From the NCBI RefSeq assembly GCF_003226555.1, contig NZ_QKQS01000013.1, forward strand, positions 471,890 through 535,889: a DNA stretch of 64,000 bases. Direction: 5' to 3'. The notes under the pieces were generated by a model, which saw nothing but the letters and a program-made list of their open reading frames with translations, had not been told where the DNA came from and did not search any database. Source of the DNA: Rhodopseudomonas palustris (GTDB lineage: Bacteria > Pseudomonadota > Alphaproteobacteria > Rhizobiales > Xanthobacteraceae). Shown one piece after another: positions 1 through 8,840 of this stretch. Positions within the stretch are counted from its first letter, which is position 1. Each line of letters begins with the position of its first letter. Position numbers and translations under genes: made by a program.

Positions 1-1714
1 CGGTGCCGGACTTCGGTCCGTCGAACCAGTAGCGCTTGATCGAGCAGCCGAAGGTCTCGGCGAACAGGATCGACTGCCGATCGCTGGCGATGGCGATGCC
101 GTTGGGGAATTTCAGCCCGCGCAGCACGGTGCGGGTGGTGTTGGTGTTCGGGTCGTAGCAGATGATGCGGCCGTTGCCGCGCGCTTCGAGGCCGTCGACC
201 GGCCATTCGTCCATCTCGTAGCGCACCGTGGCTTCGGAGAAGAAGATGCGGCCGTCGTCGGCGATGTCGAGGTCGTCGGCGAGCCGCAGCCGGCTGTCGT
301 CGTTGACCGACCACAGGCTGCGGTTGGTCTCGTCGGTGGCTTTCTCGACTTGGCCGTCCGGCGCGATGCGATACAGCCCCATGCCGCCGATGCAGCAGTA
401 GAGGTTGTCATTGCGGTCGAACGCCATGCCGAGCGGCTGGCCGCCGATATGGGCGAAGACTTCCATCCGCTCATAGTCCGGCGCGTAGAACTTCATGATG
501 TCGCCGTGGCGCGAGCCGGCATAAAGGTTGTCGTGGCGATCGAGAATGACGTCCTCGGGCGCCTCGATCCTGCCGAGGCCGATCAGCGACACGTCGCGCA
601 GCTTGTCGTTCTGCTCGAACGGCCCGCCCTTTCCGATCTCGGTCGAAGGTGGCGGCGGCAGATAATGATAGGCCGGTGCGACATAGACCTTGCTGATGAT
701 GCGGTTGCGGTTCTTCAGCCAGCGGATGTCGATCATCGCGGCAACCAACAGAATCGACGCCAGCACCATGCGGTTGTAGCCGCCGCGCACCGACAGCGTG
801 GTCAGGCCGTTGGTGATCAAGAGCACGATCAGCGTGCCGGCCAGCGCTTTGGCGACCGAGCCCTTGCCGCCGCCGAGCGTGATGCCACCGAGCACGGTCG
901 CGGTCAGCACCGTGACTTCGAGGCCGATGCCGACGTCACCGCCGACGGTGCCGAGCCGGGCGGCGAAGAACAGCGCGCCGACGCCGGTGAGCGCGCCGCT
1001 TGCGACGTAGCACAGCGCAATGGTGCGGCGGACCGGGATGCCGGAATTATAAGCCGAGCGGCGCGAGCCGCCGATCGCGGTGATGTGCCAGCCCGGCCGC
1101 AGCCGCGTCAGGAAAATGTGGCCGAAGATCGCAATCACGACATACAGCAGCGCGACGCTCGGGATCCCGAACACATCGCCGCCGCCGAGGAAATCCCACG
1201 CCGGAAAGTCCGGCATCGACGAGGCGATCTTGACCGAATTGCCGACCAGCAGCAGATCGTAGGCGGAGCGAAAAATGATCAGCGTGATCAGCGTGGTGAT
1301 GAAGGCCCGCAGCCGCAGATAGCCGATCAGGATGCCGTTGATGCTGCCGAGCAGCGCGCCGCAGGCAATGGTGGCGACGATCACCGCCGGCACCGGCCAG
1401 TTCAGCACGTTGAGGCAGTACAGCGCACAGAAATCGCACAGTGCGAACATCGAGCCGACCGACAGGTCGATACCGCCGACGATCACCACCAGACCCATGC
1501 CGAGCACGACGAAGCCGATCTCGCCGGCCTGCCGCGCGGTGTCGCCGAGCGAGGCCGGCGACAGGAAGCCCGGAATCGCGCGGCTGAGCGCGATCGCCAC
1601 CACGATCAGCACAATCATCGGGATCGCGGTTTCGGTCCAGCGCTTCGACAGGATCTCGCCGAGCAGATGATCCGGCCAGTAGCGCGACTTGAATTTGACG
1701 AGAGCTTCTTGCAT
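1..1714 (-). CDS. Sugar-type ABC permease fused to SMP-30/gluconolactonase-like domain (3' partial)
   Basis: Read from ATG at 1714 leftwards, one open frame of 571 codons runs off the window edge. Residues 1 to about 325 are an RbsC-type inner-membrane permease with many hydrophobic segments and the motifs GGIDLSVGSM and VLGGITLGGGKGS. After a short linker rich in Pro (YLPPPPSTEIG) the protein continues as a beta-propeller-like SMP-30/strictosidine synthase-type domain (EAPEDVILDRHDNLYAG, GGQPLGMAFDRNDNLYC, LKFPNGIAIASD). The methionines at 769 and 382 are in frame with 1714, so the fusion is not a reading-frame artefact. It follows the binding-protein gene and is probably the last membrane subunit of the same importer. 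Fusion of a transport channel with a lactonase-like domain suggests coupling of sugar or lactone uptake with hydrolysis, which is inference. The C-terminus and the ATPase gene are not visible. Confidence 0.85.
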   Translation of the reverse strand, partial: MQEALVKFKSRYWPDHLLGEILSKRWTETAIPMIVLIVVAIALSRAIPGFLSPASLGDTARQAGEIGFVVLGMGLVVIVGGIDLSVGSMFALCDFCALYCLNVLNWPVPAVIVATIACGALLGSINGILIGYLRLRAFITTLITLIIFRSAYDLLLVGNSVKIASSMPDFPAWDFLGGGDVFGIPSVALLYVVIAIFGHIFLTRLRPGWHITAIGGSRRSAYNSGIPVRRTIALCYVASGALTGVGALFFAARLGTVGGDVGIGLEVTVLTATVLGGITLGGGKGSVAKALAGTLIVLLITNGLTTLSVRGGYNRMVLASILLVAAMIDIRWLKNRNRIISKVYVAPAYHYLPPPPSTEIGKGGPFEQNDKLRDVSLIGLGRIEAPEDVILDRHDNLYAGSRHGDIMKFYAPDYERMEVFAHIGGQPLGMAFDRNDNLYCCIGGMGLYRIAPDGQVEKATDETNRSLWSVNDDSRLRLADDLDIADDGRIFFSEATVRYEMDEWPVDGLEARGNGRIICYDPNTNTTRTVLRGLKFPNGIAIASDRQSILFAETFGCSIKRYWFDGPKSGT

Positions 1715-1764
1715 GGGGCCCGCTGACAGGATGGTCGCCGATATCAGGGCGTGCGTCCGCAGTA

Positions 1765-1787
1765 GCCGCCCGCTGGATGCGGGCGGC
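1765..1787 (-). other. Intergenic stem-loop between binding protein and fused permease
   Basis: A perfect 9-bp inverted repeat (GCCGCCCGC / GCGGGCGGC) with a 5-nt loop lies in the 97-bp gap between the binding-protein stop and the downstream permease. It lacks a T-tract, so it is less likely a terminator than an mRNA-stabilising hairpin, as is common downstream of highly expressed binding-protein genes. That role is inferred. Confidence 0.45.
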
Positions 1788-1811
1788 GCCTGGATCGGAA
1801 CAGAGCGTGCG

Positions 1812-2828
1812 TTACTTCTTCAGGTCGCTAAGATTCCAGCAGGCCATGTCGGAGCCGGCGTTCTCCTTGGTGATCGGGATCAGCGTGGTGTAGATCGAGC
1901 CCTTCACCTGGCCCGGCTTGACGCCGGACGACAGCAGCCACTTGATCATCGCAGCCATGTCGGCGGCCTGGGTCGGCACGTCGTAGCTGAGGTTGAGATC
2001 GAACGCGCCCGACTTCACCAGCTCGCAAGCGCCCTTGCGCTCGCCGCCGCCAGAGGTCGCGACGAACACCTTGCCGGTGAGCCCCGCTTCCTTCACCGCC
2101 GCGGCGGTGCCGATGTCCATGCCGTCCCAGAAGCCGACGATGCCGCACAGATCCGGGTTCTGCTTCAGCACCGTCTGGGTGATCGCCTTGGCCTTGGCCG
2201 CATCCCAGTCAGCCGCCTGCGACGACACCACCTTGATCTCCGGATGCTTGGCCAGCACGTTCTCGACGCCCTTCAGCGTGTAGGCCGAAGTCGCCGCCGA
2301 CAACGCGCCCTGCATGATCGCGACCTTGCCGGACTTGCCCTCGCAGGCCTTCACCACCGCCTCGGTGGCGCGCTCGCCGACCTCGATCCAGTTGGCGCCG
2401 ACGAAGGCGGAGCTGCGATACACCGAGCCCATGTTGATCTGGATGATGAAGATGCCTTCCTTCTCGGCGCGCTGCAGCAGCTTGGCGTAGGTCTGCACAT
2501 CGGGATTGTGCACGATGATCACCGCCGGCTTCTCCGAAATCAGCGTGGTCAGCGCCTGAGCGCCCGCGCTGGTGCTCCAATTCGGATCACGCACGACCAC
2601 CTTCATGCCGAACGGCTCGAGCTCGCGCTTGACGCCGGCGAACCAGCCTTCCGTGAGGTCGAAGTTCATCGCCACCGGAATGTAGGCGACGGTCTTGCCG
2701 GCCAGCGCCGCCTTGAACGGCCCCTGGAACGGCTCGTCGAGCCCCTGCTGCGCGCGTGCGGGCAACGCCATCGCCGCCACCGCCGCGAAAATCAGTCGCG
2801 CCGCGACGCGTCTCAGTTGAACCGACAT
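1812..2828 (-). CDS. Periplasmic sugar-binding protein of ABC importer (RbsB-like)
   Basis: 338 residues. The start is ATG at 2828 with a GGGAGGG ribosome site just upstream; the frame stays open further upstream but that extension is antisense to nothing sensible and lies in the permease gene. Residues 1-27 form a signal peptide ending ALPARA|QQ. The mature part is a type I periplasmic binding fold (Peripla_BP_4 type): AYIPVAMNFDLTEGWFAG, AVIIVHNPDVQTYAKLLQ, GKVAIMQGALSAATSAYTLK, GIVGFWDGMDIGTAAAVKEA. It would deliver a sugar or polyol to the two permeases on either side. The ligand cannot be told from sequence. Confidence 0.9.
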   Translation of the reverse strand: MSVQLRRVAARLIFAAVAAMALPARAQQGLDEPFQGPFKAALAGKTVAYIPVAMNFDLTEGWFAGVKRELEPFGMKVVVRDPNWSTSAGAQALTTLISEKPAVIIVHNPDVQTYAKLLQRAEKEGIFIIQINMGSVYRSSAFVGANWIEVGERATEAVVKACEGKSGKVAIMQGALSAATSAYTLKGVENVLAKHPEIKVVSSQAADWDAAKAKAITQTVLKQNPDLCGIVGFWDGMDIGTAAAVKEAGLTGKVFVATSGGGERKGACELVKSGAFDLNLSYDVPTQAADMAAMIKWLLSSGVKPGQVKGSIYTTLIPITKENAGSDMACWNLSDLKK

Positions 2829-2893
2829 GGTCACCCTCCCTTGGTCGTTGGTCTTGTCGCCCGGCGTTGCTCGCCGTGGCTTTTGCTGGTTTG

Positions 2894-3865
2894 CTAGATA
2901 TCGCCCTGCTGGGCGGTCTCCTCGTTGCGCGGGTTGAGGAAGGAGTCGGCGATCACCGCGATCAGCAGCACGACGCCCTTCACCAGATTCTGCCCCGAAT
3001 ACGACACGTCCATGATCGTCATGCCGTTGAGCATGGTGCCGATCAGGAGCGTGCCGATCACCACGTTGAGCACGCCGCCGCGGCCGCCCGACAGGCCGAT
3101 GCCGCCGAGCACCACGACCAGGATGACGTCGTAGATCATCGTCGAGTTGAAGATGCGGGTCGGCATGCTGTTGACCGACGACGCCATCACCAGGCCGGCG
3201 AAGCAGCCGATCAGCGCCGCCAGCACGTATTGCAGCACGATGATCGGGCGGGTCGGAATGCCGGTGACGCGCGCGGTGTTCGGATTGTCGCCGACCGCAT
3301 AAATGTAGGCACCAGGCCGTGTACTGCGCAGCAGGAAGGCGACCAACAGGCAGGCGAGCCCGAACAAGATAATCGGCAGCGGCACGCCGAGCAGCCGCCC
3401 CTGCCCGAGCCATTCGAAGCCCTGCATGCCGGGGCTCCATTGCACGACGTCGAGGCTGAACAGCGCCGCCTGACCGAAGCCCGCGAGAAACAATCCGCTC
3501 GCCAGCGTCGTGAACAGCGCCGGAACTTCGGCGTAAGCGATCAGCCAGCCGTTGAACACGCCGAACGCGACCGCGAGCAACAGGGCCACCGAAAGCGCGA
3601 CCGGCAGCGAGCTGCCGTCCTGCACCATCTGCAGCACCAACCCCGGCGGCACTGCGAGCACGGCGATGAGGGAGATATCGATGCCGCGACCGATCACCAC
3701 GATCGCCATTGCCAGACCGAGGATACCGAGAACCGACACGTTCTGCAGCAGCGTCAGCATATTCGCGGTGGTGAAGAAACCCGGCAGAAACACGACGAAT
3801 GCTGCAAACATGACAGCAAAGATGCCGAGCACGATGCCCTGCTGACTAACCCGACTGAGCGCCAT
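2894..3865 (-). CDS. Sugar-type ABC transporter permease (RbsC-like)
   Basis: 323 residues, ATG at 3865. An inner-membrane permease of the BPD_transp_2 family: alternating hydrophobic helices, GRGIDISLIAVLAVPPG near residue 60, and the conserved VVLGGIGLSGGRGG loop near residue 250. First gene of the leftward operon, 65 bp ahead of the binding-protein gene, and it should pair with the fused permease at the left edge as a heterodimeric channel. No nucleotide-binding subunit is seen inside the window, so it probably lies further left. Confidence 0.9.
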   Translation of the reverse strand: MALSRVSQQGIVLGIFAVMFAAFVVFLPGFFTTANMLTLLQNVSVLGILGLAMAIVVIGRGIDISLIAVLAVPPGLVLQMVQDGSSLPVALSVALLLAVAFGVFNGWLIAYAEVPALFTTLASGLFLAGFGQAALFSLDVVQWSPGMQGFEWLGQGRLLGVPLPIILFGLACLLVAFLLRSTRPGAYIYAVGDNPNTARVTGIPTRPIIVLQYVLAALIGCFAGLVMASSVNSMPTRIFNSTMIYDVILVVVLGGIGLSGGRGGVLNVVIGTLLIGTMLNGMTIMDVSYSGQNLVKGVVLLIAVIADSFLNPRNEETAQQGDI

Positions 3866-4109
3866 CCCTAGCCTTACGTCTTTTTAGTTACGCGATCCTC
3901 CCCCGTCCTTTTACTAATTGCAAGACGAAATCCGGTTCACGAACAGCCAGCGCGTTTGTGCACTGCACTGACGACGCGAATGCGCGTTGCGCGATGAAGT
4001 GGTCAGTAACAATCATAGGTTGGCAGCACGCGACGAATGACAGGCGCAACACGATCTAAGCCGACCTTTGGACTGACGCGCGAAGCGGCATGAGGCAAGA
4101 CTTCGCCCC

Positions 4110-4224
4110 GTCATTGCGAAGAGCGCAGCGACGACGCAATCCAGCCGCGGCGCTCGGAGTCTGGATTGCTTCGCGGAGCCTGTCATCGGGCGACGCTTCG
4201 CGCCGACCCGTTGGCTCGAATGAC
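4110..4224. repeat. Dispersed palindromic repeat, family A (gtcattgcg ... aatgac)
   Basis: Imperfect inverted repeat starting GTCATTGCGAAGAGCGCAGC and containing the facing boxes CAATCCAG and CTGGATTG before closing with AATGAC. A second copy of the same family, with the same internal boxes, lies at 25291-25376. Confidence 0.8.
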
Positions 4225-4269
4225 GGAGATCCAGATCTTGATATCAGATCTGATAGTTAGACAAACGTC

Positions 4270-4357
4270 GTCATGGCCGGGTTCGTCCCGGCCATCCACG
4301 CCTTTTCCGCGTTTCCGACAGCAAGGCGTGGATGCCCGGCACAAGGCCGGGCATGAC
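4270..4357. repeat. Dispersed palindromic repeat, family B (gtcatggccggg ... gcatgac)
   Basis: Inverted repeat GTCATGGCCGGGTTCGTCCC ... AAGGCCGGGCATGAC with an internal pair CCACGCCTT / AAGGCGTGG. Only one full copy was noticed in the window. Confidence 0.7.
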
Positions 4358-4415
4358 GTAGATAGACGTGACTGACAGAGCGAAGCCGGGTCTGCGAGGC
4401 AGCAGCCTTCGCCAG

Positions 4416-4715
4416 CTACACGATCGGCAAAATCGAAAACCGCTCGCCCGGCGCACGTTGCGCCAGAAGGATGGCGCCCGCGTCTTCCACTAGCACCGCC
4501 TCGACGCGCGCGGCCGAGGGGCCGCGGTGGCAGGCGGCGATCATGTCGCGGACGATCGGCTCGCTGCCGGCCAGCACCGCCTCGACGCTGCCGTCGCGAC
4601 GGTTGCGGACCCAGCCGTCCAGGCCGCTGGCTTGCGCGGTCATCGCCAGCCAAGCCCGATAGCCGACGCCCTGCACCCGACCGCGGATCGTCACTTGCCG
4701 AATGATTTCGGTCAT
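4416..4715 (-). CDS. acyP: Acylphosphatase
   Basis: 99 residues, the usual family size. It hydrolyses acyl phosphates. The family signature is complete: VTIRGRVQGVGYRAW near the N-terminus, with the phosphate-binding loop and catalytic Arg, and GWVRNRRDGSVEAVLAG with the catalytic Asn about 18 residues later. The ATG at 4715 overlaps the TGA of the upstream gene by four bases (ATGA), so it is translationally coupled as the third gene of the pccA operon. A longer frame upstream is only read-through in the frame of the neighbouring gene's shadow. Confidence 0.93.
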   Translation of the reverse strand: MTEIIRQVTIRGRVQGVGYRAWLAMTAQASGLDGWVRNRRDGSVEAVLAGSEPIVRDMIAACHRGPSAARVEAVLVEDAGAILLAQRAPGERFSILPIV

Positions 4716-5581
4716 CGGCGTTTCACGCCGAGGAAATGTTCGCACCGTTCGGCGACGACATCGCCGCGCGTCACCTTGTCCATCAGGTCGGCGCCCGCAA
4801 GACCGCTCAACTGCTTGGGTGTCGCCCCGACCTTGATCGCCGAGAGCGTTTTGAACACGGCCTCGGTCGCAGCCGCGATCGGCGCGTGGCCCTGCACCGC
4901 GATGCGAACGCGTCTCTCCGCAAGATGATCGAAATCGCCGAGCTCGGCTGGCGGACTGCCGAGCGCCAGCGGCAGCGTCGTGGCGGCGCTGATCGCTTCG
5001 AGTTGGGCACGGTTCTTCACGCCGGTGAAGAACAGCGCGTCGACGCCGGCGGCCTCGTAGGCCAGCGCGCGTTCGATCGCGTCGTCGAGCGAGGTGATCG
5101 AACAGGCGCCGGTGCGGCCGATAATGACGAGGTTGGGGTCGCGCCGCGCGTCGAGCGCGGCCGTGATCTTGCCGAGCCCCTCTTCGCGCGACACCAACTG
5201 CGGCTTGGCCTCGCCGTAGGCCTGCGGCAGCAGCGTGTCCTCGATGGTGAGGCCGGCGGCGCCTGCCGCTTCGAGCTCTTCGACCGTGCGGCGGACGTTG
5301 AGCGCATTGCCGTAGCCGTGGTCGGCATCGACCACCACCGGCAGCGCGGCGGCGCGGCTCATGCGCCGCACCTGTTCGGCGAGTTCGGTCAGCGTGATCA
5401 GCGCGATGTCCGGGTCGCCGAGGATCGCCAGCGACGCCACCGAGCCGCCGAACATGCCGAACGGAAAGCCGAGGTCGTCGGCGATCCGGATCGAGATCGC
5501 GTCGTACACCGACGCCGGGCGCACGCAGGCCGATCCTGCGAGGATCGCCCGTAATGCACCGCGGCGGTCGCGCCAAGCCAC
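4712..5581 (-). CDS. Isocitrate lyase/PEP mutase-family protein, probable oxaloacetate decarboxylase
   Basis: 289 residues. PEP mutase/ICL-type TIM barrel: CVRPASVYDAISIRIADDLG near the N-terminus, metal-binding VVVDADHGYGNALNVRRTVE near residue 85, AGLTIEDTLLP and IIGRTGA later. This pattern fits the soluble bacterial oxaloacetate decarboxylase subgroup better than methylisocitrate lyase, which would carry the KKCGH-type loop not found here. It follows pccA by 7 bp and overlaps acyP. The link between carboxylation of propionyl-CoA or a related acyl-CoA and C4-acid decarboxylation is an inference from position. Confidence 0.8.
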   Translation of the reverse strand: MAWRDRRGALRAILAGSACVRPASVYDAISIRIADDLGFPFGMFGGSVASLAILGDPDIALITLTELAEQVRRMSRAAALPVVVDADHGYGNALNVRRTVEELEAAGAAGLTIEDTLLPQAYGEAKPQLVSREEGLGKITAALDARRDPNLVIIGRTGACSITSLDDAIERALAYEAAGVDALFFTGVKNRAQLEAISAATTLPLALGSPPAELGDFDHLAERRVRIAVQGHAPIAAATEAVFKTLSAIKVGATPKQLSGLAGADLMDKVTRGDVVAERCEHFLGVKRR

Positions 5582-5588
5582 GGCGGTG

Positions 5589-7604
5589 TTACGCGAATTC
5601 GAGGATCATCGCGTCGACCGCGAGCGTCGCTCCGGCAGAGGCGTGGATCTTCTTGACGGTGCCGTCGCGTTCAGCGCGCAGCACGTTCTGCATCTTCATC
5701 GCCTCGACCACGGCGAGCGTCTCGCCGGCCTTGACTTCCTGGCCTTCGGTGACCGCGATCGACACGATCAGGCCCGGCATCGGGCACAGCACCTTCTTGC
5801 CGGTGTCGGCCTTGTCGACTTCCTTCATCCAGCGCGCGGCAGCCGCTTCGCGCTCGGTGAAGACGTTGACCGACACCTCGTAGCCGTGATGCGCCAGCTT
5901 GAAGCCGTTCGGGATCGAGCGGACCTGCACCGCCACCGGACGGCCGTCGATGGTGCCTTCCCAGACCGGATCGCCCGGCATCCAGGACGACAGCAATTGA
6001 TGCGGCTGACCGAGCGAACCGTCGGGGTTGGCGAAACGGACGACGAACGCCTCGCCCTCGCGGATCACGTCGAGCGGCACTTCGCTGCGCTCCAGCCAGA
6101 CGCAGCGGCGGCGCTCGCGGATCACCGCGCGGCCGATCATCTGACCCGAGATCTTGCGCTTGCGTTCGCCGATCACCCGGTCGATCGCCGCGCCGACCGC
6201 AGCGATGCGGCGGGCGACTTCGCCCTCCGGCACCCGCGGGTGGAAACCTTGCGGAAACTCTTCGGCGATGAAGCCGGTCGACAGGTTGCCCTCGCGCCAG
6301 CGCGGATGCGTCATCAGCGCCGACAGGAACGGAATGTTGTGGCGAATGCCGTCGACGTAGAACGCGTCGAGCGCATGGGCCTGCGCCTCGATCGCTGCGG
6401 CGCGCGACGGCCCGTGCGTCACCAGCTTGGCGATCATCGGGTCGTAGAACATCGAGATCTCGCCGCCCTCCTGCACGCCGGTGTCGTTGCGCACCGTGAT
6501 GCCCGAGGCCGCGCTCTCGGCCGGCGGACGGTACTTCACCAGGCGGCCGATCGACGGCAGGAAGTTGCGGAACGGATCTTCCGCATAGACGCGGCTTTCG
6601 ACCGCCCAGCCCTTCAGCGTGACGTCCTTCTGCGCCAGCGCCAGCTTCTCGCCGGCCGCCACACGGATCATCTGCTCGACCAAGTCGATGCCGGTGACCA
6701 TTTCGGTGACCGGGTGTTCGACCTGCAGGCGGGTGTTCATTTCGAGGAAGTAGAAGCTCTTGTCCTGGCCGGCCACGAACTCGACGGTGCCGGCGCTGTC
6801 GTAGTTCACGGCCTTGGCCAGCGCGACCGCCTGCTCGCCCATCTTGCGGCGAGTGACTTCGTCGAGCAGCGGCGACGGCGCTTCCTCGATCACCTTCTGA
6901 TTGCGGCGCTGGATCGAGCACTCACGCTCGCCGAGATAGATGACGTTGCCGTGCTTGTCGCCGAGCACCTGGATTTCGATGTGGCGCGGGTCGACGATGA
7001 ACTTCTCGATGAAGACCCGGTCGTCGCCGAACGACGCCTTCGCCTCAGCCTTGGCGAGGTTGAAGCCTTCGGCGACCTCGGCGGTCGAATGCGCGATGCG
7101 CATGCCCTTGCCGCCACCGCCGGCGGAGGCCTTGATCATCACCGGATAGCCGATCTCGTCGGCGATCTTCACCGCATGCTTGTCGTCCTCGATCACCCCG
7201 AGGAAGCCCGGCACGGTCGAGACCTTGGCCTGGGCGGCGGCCTTCTTCGACTCGATTTTGTCGCCCATCGCGGCGATCGCGCCGGGGTTCGGACCGATGA
7301 ACACGATGCCGGCCTCGGCCAGCGCCTTGGCGAACGCCTCACGCTCGGACAGGAAGCCGTAGCCCGGGTGCACCGCCTCTGCGCCGGTCTTCTTGCAGGC
7401 CTCGACGATCTTCTCGATCACCAGATAGCTCTCCGCCGCTGCCGGCGGTCCAATCAGCACCGCCTCGTCGGCCATTTCGACGTGCAGCGCGTCGCGGTCC
7501 GCCTCCGAATAGACGGCGACCGTCTCGATACCCATACGGCGCGCGGTCTTGATGACCCGGCAGGCGATCTCGCCGCGGTTGGCGATCAGAATTCGTTTGA
7601 ACAT
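5589..7604 (-). CDS. pccA: Propionyl-CoA (acyl-CoA) carboxylase alpha subunit
   Basis: 671 residues from ATG 7604 (MFKRILIANRGEIACRVIKT); an upstream in-frame start adds 20 unrelated residues and is rejected. Domains in order: biotin carboxylase N domain (1-115), ATP-grasp with glycine loop MIKASAGGGGKGMR (near 160) and IEIQVLGD, biotin carboxylase C domain with EMNTRLQVEHPVTE (near 290), BT linker, then biotinyl domain ending with AMKM (biotinylated Lys near 635). It catalyses ATP-dependent carboxylation of biotin for transfer to propionyl-CoA by the beta subunit. The matching beta subunit (pccB) is encoded at 37261-38793, about 30 kb away. Confidence 0.93.
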   Translation of the reverse strand: MFKRILIANRGEIACRVIKTARRMGIETVAVYSEADRDALHVEMADEAVLIGPPAAAESYLVIEKIVEACKKTGAEAVHPGYGFLSEREAFAKALAEAGIVFIGPNPGAIAAMGDKIESKKAAAQAKVSTVPGFLGVIEDDKHAVKIADEIGYPVMIKASAGGGGKGMRIAHSTAEVAEGFNLAKAEAKASFGDDRVFIEKFIVDPRHIEIQVLGDKHGNVIYLGERECSIQRRNQKVIEEAPSPLLDEVTRRKMGEQAVALAKAVNYDSAGTVEFVAGQDKSFYFLEMNTRLQVEHPVTEMVTGIDLVEQMIRVAAGEKLALAQKDVTLKGWAVESRVYAEDPFRNFLPSIGRLVKYRPPAESAASGITVRNDTGVQEGGEISMFYDPMIAKLVTHGPSRAAAIEAQAHALDAFYVDGIRHNIPFLSALMTHPRWREGNLSTGFIAEEFPQGFHPRVPEGEVARRIAAVGAAIDRVIGERKRKISGQMIGRAVIRERRRCVWLERSEVPLDVIREGEAFVVRFANPDGSLGQPHQLLSSWMPGDPVWEGTIDGRPVAVQVRSIPNGFKLAHHGYEVSVNVFTEREAAAARWMKEVDKADTGKKVLCPMPGLIVSIAVTEGQEVKAGETLAVVEAMKMQNVLRAERDGTVKKIHASAGATLAVDAMILEFA

Positions 7605-7972
7605 GCTCTTTTTCTTGCAACCTTGGGTGGTTCTGCTGTCCCGGGCGGGGCAGCGACGGGGCATTGCGGGTGTGCTTGTAACAATTCTGTCGCCGCGGAA
7701 AACTAGATATTGCGCAGGGGGCCCGCGCAGCGACCGTTTAAATCAAAGGTAGCGCCCGCACCGGCCGCCGCGACATCCGCAAGCATGCGTCCGCTGTCGC
7801 GCAAAAATGCCCGCTCTGCAACCGAATTCCGTGCTTTTCCAGCGGCCTAACGGCGGATTCCGCCGTCCGAGTTGAACTGTTTCGGCGGCGGCGGCCGCCG
7901 CCCCGGCGCGCGCAAACAAAAGCGGCGGGGAACACCTCCCCCGCCGCCGGATTGCCGCCTGAATTGAATCGA
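7605..7972. other. Intergenic region, 368 bp
   Basis: Contains the upstream region of pccA and, at its right end, the terminator of the small membrane protein gene at 7973. Several short frames cross it, but none has a ribosome site or recognisable product. I could not identify a PccR-type operator. Confidence 0.5.
7914..7950 (-). terminator. Rho-independent terminator of the 7973-8548 gene
   Basis: On the minus strand a GC-rich stem (GCGGCGGGGG paired with CCCCGCCGC, loop of about 7 nt) is followed by TTTTGTTT. It starts 23 bases past the stop codon of the upstream gene. Confidence 0.8.
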
Positions 7973-8548
7973 TCAGACGCCGAGATCGAAAATCTGCGGC
8001 ACCTGCGTGATCAGCGGCAGGGTCGCGACGCCGACCAGGGTCGCCACCAGCCGCATCAGGGTGTGATTGCTGCGCCGCGTGCTCCGCATCTGGCGCGAGA
8101 TCCACTCCAGCACCTCGGTGTTGACGCCGACCGCCTGGGTCGGAGCCCAGGACTCGATCGCCACGTCAGGCGACAGCGCGACGCTGCGGGCCGGAACTGG
8201 AAGACCCGATGCGGCTGCGGCGTGATGCGCCACCGCCTTGGCGAACAGGTCATCGAACCGGCCGCCGTCGACGCGCTCGGCAGCGGCATCGTTGATCTCG
8301 AACAGCGCTTCGGCCTCGGCCCGGCTGATCGGCTGATTATCGACCGCAGAGGCCGTCAGGATGCGCATGCACCAGGCGGTGTCGGCGGCGTCGATCGTTC
8401 GGGAGAAGTGGACCCGACCGCCGGTGGTCGGGCCTTCGCCGGTGATGATCCCATCCCGTACGACCCCGAGCGCCTGCGCGGCGGTATAACGATCCGAAAC
8501 GTTGAGAGGGTCGATGCCGATCAGGTCGGCGGTGGCGACGGCAGTCAT
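7973..8548 (-). CDS. Hypothetical protein with C-terminal membrane anchor
   Basis: 191 residues from ATG 8548 (MTAVATADLIG); a GTG three codons upstream at 8557 is equally possible because neither start has a strong ribosome site. No known family recognised. The N-terminal two thirds are soluble and mildly acidic (VRDGIITGEGPTTGGRVHFS, AEALFEINDAAAERVDGGRF); the last 25 residues (LMRLVATLVGVATLPLITQV) look like a single tail-anchor helix preceded by basic residues. Stands alone, with its own terminator. Confidence 0.65.
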   Translation of the reverse strand: MTAVATADLIGIDPLNVSDRYTAAQALGVVRDGIITGEGPTTGGRVHFSRTIDAADTAWCMRILTASAVDNQPISRAEAEALFEINDAAAERVDGGRFDDLFAKAVAHHAAAASGLPVPARSVALSPDVAIESWAPTQAVGVNTEVLEWISRQMRSTRRSNHTLMRLVATLVGVATLPLITQVPQIFDLGV

Positions 8549-8840
8549 TGCTTTCACTCGTTTTCTGGCTCTGAGCCAGCATTTCCACGCTGGCGTAAAC
8601 GCTTGGTTAAGACTTCGCCCCTGCGCCCGACTCGATCGGAATTACCCACGATGTTTCGAAACAGGGTTGCCGATTTGTCGCAGCAGCGGTCTCGTCGGCT
8701 CAATTTGCAGGACGCTCCGGCGGCGATTAGGCGCAGTGGCGGCGAAGTTGAGGCAAAGCGACTTTGCCGGGCGGCCATTTGGCCGCACCGGTCGTTCACC
8801 CACTCTTCAGCGTTTCAAGCGTCGGGCGGTCTGCACTCGG

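Larger units (their letters stand above)
3866..4415. other. Intergenic region, 550 bp, with two dispersed repeats
   Basis: No credible gene. The left part should carry the promoter of the leftward ABC operon. The right part holds two different palindromic repeats (4110-4224 and 4270-4357). No convincing operator was recognised. Confidence 0.6.

Noticed and set aside
350-1726. 458-residue plus-strand frame
   Set aside because: Antisense to the fused permease, His/Arg/Gln-rich composition, no homologous motifs.
5361-7706. 781-residue plus-strand frame
   Set aside because: Exactly antisense to pccA and the decarboxylase; a GC-rich shadow.
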